DNA from: an uncultured Lachnospiraceae bacterium
GTDB taxonomy: Bacteria > Bacillota > Clostridia > Lachnospirales > Lachnospiraceae
Length of the DNA: 10,475 nucleotides
Direction of reading: 5' to 3'
NCBI GenBank assembly: GCA_910579325.1
Contig: CAJTTU010000036.1
Span: 1 to 10,475 of the forward strand
The notes beneath the pieces are model-generated. The model saw nothing but the letters and a program-made list of their open reading frames with translations, made no database searches and was not told the DNA's origin. Shown here in pieces: positions 7,309 through 10,475 of this stretch. Position 1 is the stretch's first letter; the number at the start of each line of letters is the position of its first letter. The translations under genes and the position numbers were made by a program.

Positions 7309-8172
7309 TTATGTGGATATCTGTCTGGCCCAGGAAGAAAAAATTTCCGCATTGACATTACCGTTTAGGAAATGGGCATAAAAAGTTACTGTCAGCTGCG
7401 GTTCGTCAAAAGGCAGCAGGATATGGTTATGATATTCAAGGTTGTTATGCAATGTAGAGGTCAGGAAGGAATATTGTGGGTTATTCCACAGGCCATTGAA
7501 AATTACATAGTCGTTTTGCCAGATAAAATTGGTTTTTATATGGTTTTTCTCGCAGAGTGCATCGAAAATGTGATCCAGGTATAGCTCACAGGTTTTCAGA
7601 CGAAGGATATTTCGCCCATCCAGTTCCTGCAGGCGTACGGCGCCTTTTTTGATGAGTGGATCATCACCGGGAACAGCAAGCAAAAGGGTTTCCTGACAAA
7701 TTGGGTGGGAACATATGTTTAAATTTAAGGGGGGGGGGTACTCCTGGGCGGATATGGCAACATCTATTTGACGCCGCCGCAGCTTTTCAAACAAATGATC
7801 TTCTGGAATGGAGTTTGTGGATATCAGGAAATTGGGGTAGGCAATATTAAAATTCAGGATCAGGGAGCGGATACTGATTAAAGAGGAGGAGCCGATCACC
7901 AGTTCCTGCGGTGAAGAAACACGCCCGATCATTTTTTTTAAAGTTTCAATACTGTTGAAAATATCCTGAATCTGTTCCAGAGCCAGCCTGCCGGAGGCAT
8001 TCAGGGACAGATGGCGATTGTGTCGGTCAAACAGTTCGGCGCCAAGCTCCTGTTCTAATTTACGGATGGATTTGCTCAGAGCCTGCTGGGAAATGTGATT
8101 TTTTTTTGCGGCAAGGGTCATGTTTTCGTACTTTGCTACTTCCATAAAATATAAAAGCTGAATCAGTTCCAT
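7309..8172 (-). CDS. LysR-family transcriptional regulator
   Basis: A 287-residue protein of usual LysR length. Residues 1-60 form the winged HTH: MELIQLLYFMEVAKYENMT, AAKKNHISQQALSKSIRKLE, then LGAELFDRHNRHLSLNASG. The remainder is the effector-binding domain (LVIGSSSLISIRSL, DVAISAQEYPPP, LLLAVPGDDPL). The ATG at 8172 is preferred over an in-frame GTG at 8184, because GGAGG (8178-8182 on this strand) lies 5 nt before the ATG and would otherwise sit inside the coding sequence. It is transcribed divergently from URO-D2, the classic arrangement in which a LysR protein activates its neighbour in response to a pathway compound and represses itself. A run of ten C within codons 145-148 is unusual (see findings). 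Confidence 0.92.
   Translation of the reverse strand: MELIQLLYFMEVAKYENMTLAAKKNHISQQALSKSIRKLEQELGAELFDRHNRHLSLNASGRLALEQIQDIFNSIETLKKMIGRVSSPQELVIGSSSLISIRSLILNFNIAYPNFLISTNSIPEDHLFEKLRRRQIDVAISAQEYPPPLNLNICSHPICQETLLLAVPGDDPLIKKGAVRLQELDGRNILRLKTCELYLDHIFDALCEKNHIKTNFIWQNDYVIFNGLWNNPQYSFLTSTLHNNLEYHNHILLPFDEPQLTVTFYAHFLNGNVNAEIFSSWARQIST
7729..7738 (-). repeat. Homopolymer C10 (G10 on plus strand) inside the LysR gene
   Basis: Ten consecutive G on the plus strand encode Y145-P146-P147-P148 of the LysR protein. The frame is intact with ten. Gain or loss of one base by slippage would truncate the effector domain but leave the DNA-binding domain. It may be a real mutable tract, chance, or a sequencing-sensitive site. 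Confidence 0.9.
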
Positions 8173-8182
8173 GGCATCCTCC

Positions 8183-8197
8183 ACAACTGTGAGTTGT
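8183..8197. repeat. Palindrome ACAACT-GTG-AGTTGT at the LysR gene start
   Basis: Perfect 6-bp arms with a 3-bp centre, lying in the 5' leader of the LysR mRNA directly before its ribosome binding site. It could be an autoregulatory operator or a short hairpin that affects translation start. Confidence 0.4.
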
Positions 8198-8210
8198 TAT
8201 TATGGGTATT

Positions 8211-8239
8211 ATTATATGTTAGATTATCAGAAAAGACAA
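8211..8239 (-). promoter_or_regulatory. Promoter of the LysR gene
   Basis: On the minus strand, TTGTCT (plus 8234-8239) lies 17 bp before a perfect TATAAT (plus 8211-8216). This fits a sigma-A promoter and would start transcription about 30 nt before the LysR ATG at 8172. Confidence 0.65.
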
Positions 8240-8240
8240 T
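8223..8240. promoter_or_regulatory. Candidate LysR operator (ATT-N12-AAT)
   Basis: ATTATC (8223-8228) and GACAAT (8235-8240) form an imperfect inverted repeat with a 6-bp centre, of the T-N11-A kind that LysR proteins bind. It overlaps the -35 region of the minus promoter and ends 2 bp before the TATAAT of the plus promoter, so binding there could regulate both genes. Assignment is by pattern and position only. Confidence 0.4.
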
Positions 8241-8242
8241 AG

Positions 8243-8248
8243 TATAAT
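8243..8248 (+). promoter_or_regulatory. -10 element of the URO-D2 promoter
   Basis: Perfect TATAAT on the plus strand, about 50 bp before the URO-D2 start. At 17-18 bp upstream the sequence (TAGATT/TTAGAT) is a poor -35, as is common for promoters that need an activator, which fits the adjacent divergent LysR gene. The leader also has an AAATG-N5-CATTT inverted repeat at 8262-8276. Confidence 0.5.
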
Positions 8249-8288
8249 AAGCAATTGTTAGAAATGTGTAGCATTTACATTCAAAATG

Positions 8289-8294
8289 AGGAGG
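8289..8294 (+). promoter_or_regulatory. Ribosome binding site deciding the URO-D2 start
   Basis: AGGAGG lies 6 nt before the ATG at 8301. An earlier in-frame ATG at 8286 directly precedes this site and would place it inside the gene, so the 8301 start is chosen. Confidence 0.75.
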
Positions 8295-8300
8295 AATGAG

Positions 8301-9440
8301 ATGAAAGATGCAAAGGCATTGTTTCAGGAGCGGAAGGAGCTGTTTGACAACGCGATTGCCCTGAAACACAACAAGAGGGTTCCGATTGTATCAAATTACT
8401 GGACCTGGAAGATTCTGGACGCAGGCTGTACGCTCAGTGAGGCGATTTACGACTGGGATGTTATGACCCGAGTGGTGTTGGAGCATCAGGAGAAATATTG
8501 CTTTGATGGTCTCGTAGATTGCGGCGGAAGGAACAATAATAAGCTGACCAACGCTATGGGATATGAGCGTCATGTGATCAATGACGAGATGGAATCAATT
8601 ACTGTACAGGATAATCTTCCTGTAACGGCAGAGGATTATCCGCTTTACAGGAAGAACCCGCAGGAGTTCTGGTGGAAATGCTGGCTGGGCAGAATGAATC
8701 CGGATATGACAAAGGAACAGTTTTTAGAGGGGGTTTCCGAGTTTTTCAAGTTTGTTGAATTTGGTGATCGTGTGAAAGCAGAGCTTCTTGAGAAATATGG
8801 AGCGCTTGCGGCTTTTCCGATACCTTATACGGTGCCGATGGAACTGCTGTTTAATCAGGCGCGGGGAATTAAAGGCCTGTCTCTGGATATGAGGAGACAT
8901 CCGGAAGAACTGATGGATATCCTGGACGCGATTTTTGAGACAGAGGTGTTGCCAGCTGTGACTGCGGCCGCGGAAGGAGATTACAGCAATTTTATTACCG
9001 CTATGGAAACGATTTTCCTGGCTCACAGTATCATGAACACGAAACAGTTTGCGCGTTTTTATTGGCCGCATTTTCTGAAAATGACCAAGATCATGTTTGA
9101 TAAAGGACAAAAGATATATACGTTCAGCGAAGCATATATTGACCGCTTCAGCGATTTTCTGCAGGATATTCCGGAAGGCATGATGATCCTCCATCCGGAA
9201 CAGGATGATATTTTTGAACTGCGGAAAAAGATTCCCCACATTTGTATTGCGGGCGGTATGCCGGCCTCCTACCTGGGTTACAAATCGGAGGAGGAATGTG
9301 TGGATTATGCCCGGAAGCTGGTAAGCGAAATGGGAGACGGATATATTTTCAGCCAGGATAAAATGGGCACGTTCCGGGCAGACGCAAGACCGGAAAACGT
9401 GAAGGCTGTAAACGACTTTGTACGGAGTTATGAATTATAG
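8301..9440 (+). CDS. URO-D-superfamily protein, probable corrinoid methyltransferase (URO-D2)
   Basis: The 379-residue protein is a distant paralog of URO-D1. It opens FQERKELFDNAIALKHNKRVP and ends with the family block CIAGGMPASYLGYKSEEE and a terminal helix. In place of the HxC zinc motif it has FSEAY. E277 and H298 are spaced E-X20-H exactly as in URO-D1, and C315 follows 17 residues after the His in the shared C-x-x-GG context. This supports a zinc-type methyltransferase acting on a methylated substrate and a corrinoid protein, not porphyrin decarboxylation (inference). It is probably under control of the divergent LysR protein and heads an operon with a 54-residue protein and an MFS transporter. 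The two paralogs differ strongly in their N-terminal thirds, which suggests different substrates. Confidence 0.8.
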   Translation: MKDAKALFQERKELFDNAIALKHNKRVPIVSNYWTWKILDAGCTLSEAIYDWDVMTRVVLEHQEKYCFDGLVDCGGRNNNKLTNAMGYERHVINDEMESITVQDNLPVTAEDYPLYRKNPQEFWWKCWLGRMNPDMTKEQFLEGVSEFFKFVEFGDRVKAELLEKYGALAAFPIPYTVPMELLFNQARGIKGLSLDMRRHPEELMDILDAIFETEVLPAVTAAAEGDYSNFITAMETIFLAHSIMNTKQFARFYWPHFLKMTKIMFDKGQKIYTFSEAYIDRFSDFLQDIPEGMMILHPEQDDIFELRKKIPHICIAGGMPASYLGYKSEEECVDYARKLVSEMGDGYIFSQDKMGTFRADARPENVKAVNDFVRSYEL

Positions 9441-9476
9441 AGGGTAGTTGCGGAACTCAATTCAGGAGGATTTGAT

Positions 9477-9641
9477 ATGGCGAACGATGAAAAAAAGGAA
9501 ATGGAAACACGTGTAAGCTTTACCTATCCGGAAGGATATAAAGAGGCGGCTTCCTGGCTGGAAATATTCCCGCAGCTTCCTGACCAGGAGGCACGGGAGG
9601 CGTTTATCGCAAACTTTATATCTACAATAACTATTTTTTAG
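9477..9641 (+). CDS. Small hypothetical protein, 54 residues
   Basis: The ATG is preceded by AGGAGGA (9464-9470) at 6 nt, as good a ribosome binding site as any in the window, and the frame lies 36 bp after URO-D2 and 20 bp before the MFS gene, with little other coding potential in the gap. The product starts with a charged segment (MANDEKKEMETRV), continues SFTYPEGYKEAASWLEIFPQ, and then has an acidic stretch and a hydrophobic end. No membrane helix, signal peptide or metal motif is evident. I do not recognise it. Position suggests a role tied to URO-D2 or the transporter, perhaps as an accessory or regulatory peptide. Confidence 0.65.
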   Translation: MANDEKKEMETRVSFTYPEGYKEAASWLEIFPQLPDQEAREAFIANFISTITIF

Positions 9642-9661
9642 CAGACAGAGGAGACAGAAAA

Positions 9662-10475
9662 ATGCAAGATAAGAAAAAACTGGGGATTGGAGCAGTGATA
9701 GGCGTTATGGCAATTTTCTTCCTGCCAAACGCGTCCTTTATCATCAATCCGGCGATTGCGGCATTGGCGGAAGCGTTTCCCGATGTGGCATATTCAAATA
9801 TTTTAATGTTGTCAACGGTTTCATCCATTGTTGTGATACCGATTTCTGTTCTTGCCGGATCGCTGGCCGGCAGCAGGTTTGGTTTTAAGACACTTACGGT
9901 ATTTGCCAGTATATGTTTTATCGTAGGTGGGATGATTCCATTTTTTGTGATGGATTATTATGTAATTTTGATATCCAGAGTGATTATAGGCGTCGGCGTA
10001 GGATTCTCGATGCCGTTAGGAAACGCGATTGTTATGAAGCTGTTCAGCGGGCAGAAAGGAGCGTCTATTCAAGGGGTCGGAACTGCTGTGATGAATGCTT
10101 CCGGTATCGTTTTCCAGCAGGTGGCAGGCATTTTATGCGTGATGAATATCAAATATATCTGGCTTTTGCATCTGCTTGTGCTGGTACCGATGTTCTGTAT
10201 TATAACAATGCTTCCGGAGCCGGAAAAGGAAGAAGTGATACAGCAGGCGGAGAAGACAAGGCTTCCGATGCGGGTATATCTGATTTCTGCCGGATACGCA
10301 CTTTGCGTTATGTTTTTCTATCCGCTCTTCCTGAATGTATCCGCCATAGTGGTAGGAGAGGGACTTGGCTCCGCCGCGCTGGCAGGAACGATTCTGTCCA
10401 TGTATAATATCGGCGGCTGTATCGCCGGGGTCATCTTTGGAAAGGTATATCAGGTTCTGGAGAAAAAGACGATTC
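9662..10475 (+). CDS. MFS transporter, N-terminal part (3' end outside window)
   Basis: The frame starts at ATG 9662, with GAGGAG (9648-9653) 8 nt upstream, and stays open for 271 codons to the right edge. It is strongly hydrophobic, with about six helices followed by a charged loop (EPEKEEVIQQAEKTR, around residues 185-200) and the start of the second half. The motif A loop reads GSLAGSRFGFK (residues 66-76), with Gly in place of the usual Asp. It is not closely similar to the MFS gene at 543. It is the third gene of the LysR-controlled module, so I infer that it imports the compound handled by URO-D2. Confidence 0.87.
   Translation, partial: MQDKKKLGIGAVIGVMAIFFLPNASFIINPAIAALAEAFPDVAYSNILMLSTVSSIVVIPISVLAGSLAGSRFGFKTLTVFASICFIVGGMIPFFVMDYYVILISRVIIGVGVGFSMPLGNAIVMKLFSGQKGASIQGVGTAVMNASGIVFQQVAGILCVMNIKYIWLLHLLVLVPMFCIITMLPEPEKEEVIQQAEKTRLPMRVYLISAGYALCVMFFYPLFLNVSAIVVGEGLGSAALAGTILSMYNIGGCIAGVIFGKVYQVLEKKTI

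Noticed and set aside
6447..7358. Long minus-strand open frame (303 codons) opposite the chaperonin-like gene
   Set aside because: It lies antisense to an intact, clearly homologous gene and crosses the terminator hairpin. The translation shows no domain and has the Pro/Arg/His/Ser-rich look of a shadow frame.
8172..8184. GTG start at 8184 for the LysR gene
   Set aside because: The GGAGG ribosome binding site (8178-8182) would then be inside the coding sequence; the ATG at 8172 has correct spacing and gives the usual LysR N-terminus.
9913..10407. Plus-strand open frame of 164 codons at the right end
   Set aside because: It overlaps the MFS transporter in another frame, while the MFS frame from 9662 has a good ribosome binding site and real transmembrane helices.
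1..10475. CRISPR arrays, tRNA/rRNA genes, insertion sequences, riboswitches
   Set aside because: I scanned for regular repeat-spacer patterns, tRNA-like cloverleafs, transposase frames with terminal repeats and known cobalamin-riboswitch-like boxes, and saw none. Short or diverged RNAs could escape a reading by eye.

Overview
This looks like chromosomal DNA from an anaerobic Gram-positive of the Clostridia, most likely Lachnospiraceae. The basis is the moderate GC content, strong AGGAGG-type ribosome binding sites, URO-D-fold proteins of the corrinoid methyltransferase type, and the remnant of an AAA-ATPase-like/nuclease family common in that group. The assignment is inference; there is no rRNA or other marker gene in the window.

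Layout. (1) At 1-4616, all on the plus strand: the C-terminal part of a PucR/CdaR-type regulator, an MFS transporter, a URO-D-superfamily protein (URO-D1), and a DASS/SLC13-type transporter that starts at TTG. A terminator hairpin follows. (2) At 4617-7300 is an unrelated stretch: a small P-loop kinase, a degraded AAA-ATPase-like pseudogene, and a very divergent GroEL-like protein, closed by a strong hairpin that can end transcription from both sides. (3) At 7309-10475 is a second module: a LysR regulator on the minus strand, divergent from a second URO-D-superfamily protein (URO-D2), then a 54-residue unrecognised small protein and the N-terminal part of another MFS transporter that runs off the right edge.

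Modules 1 and 3 have the same logic: a transcription regulator, a URO-D-fold enzyme and secondary transporters. Both URO-D proteins lack the HxC zinc motif of MtaA/MtbA/CmuA and share a Glu-X20-His element followed 17-18 residues later by a Cys. I infer that they are substrate:corrinoid methyltransferases (demethylases of some methylated substrate), each with its own importer, rather than heme-pathway enzymes. No corrinoid-binding protein or second methyltransferase is encoded here, so the partners must lie elsewhere.

The most unusual gene is the GroEL-like protein. It aligns along its full length with group I chaperonins, but three key nucleotide-site aspartates (GroEL D52, D398 and D495) are replaced by Ser, Asn and Met, the TTT after GDG is NMT, the GGM tail is missing, and there is no groES or CIRCE element beside it. 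A run of ten C within the LysR coding sequence is a possible slippage switch.
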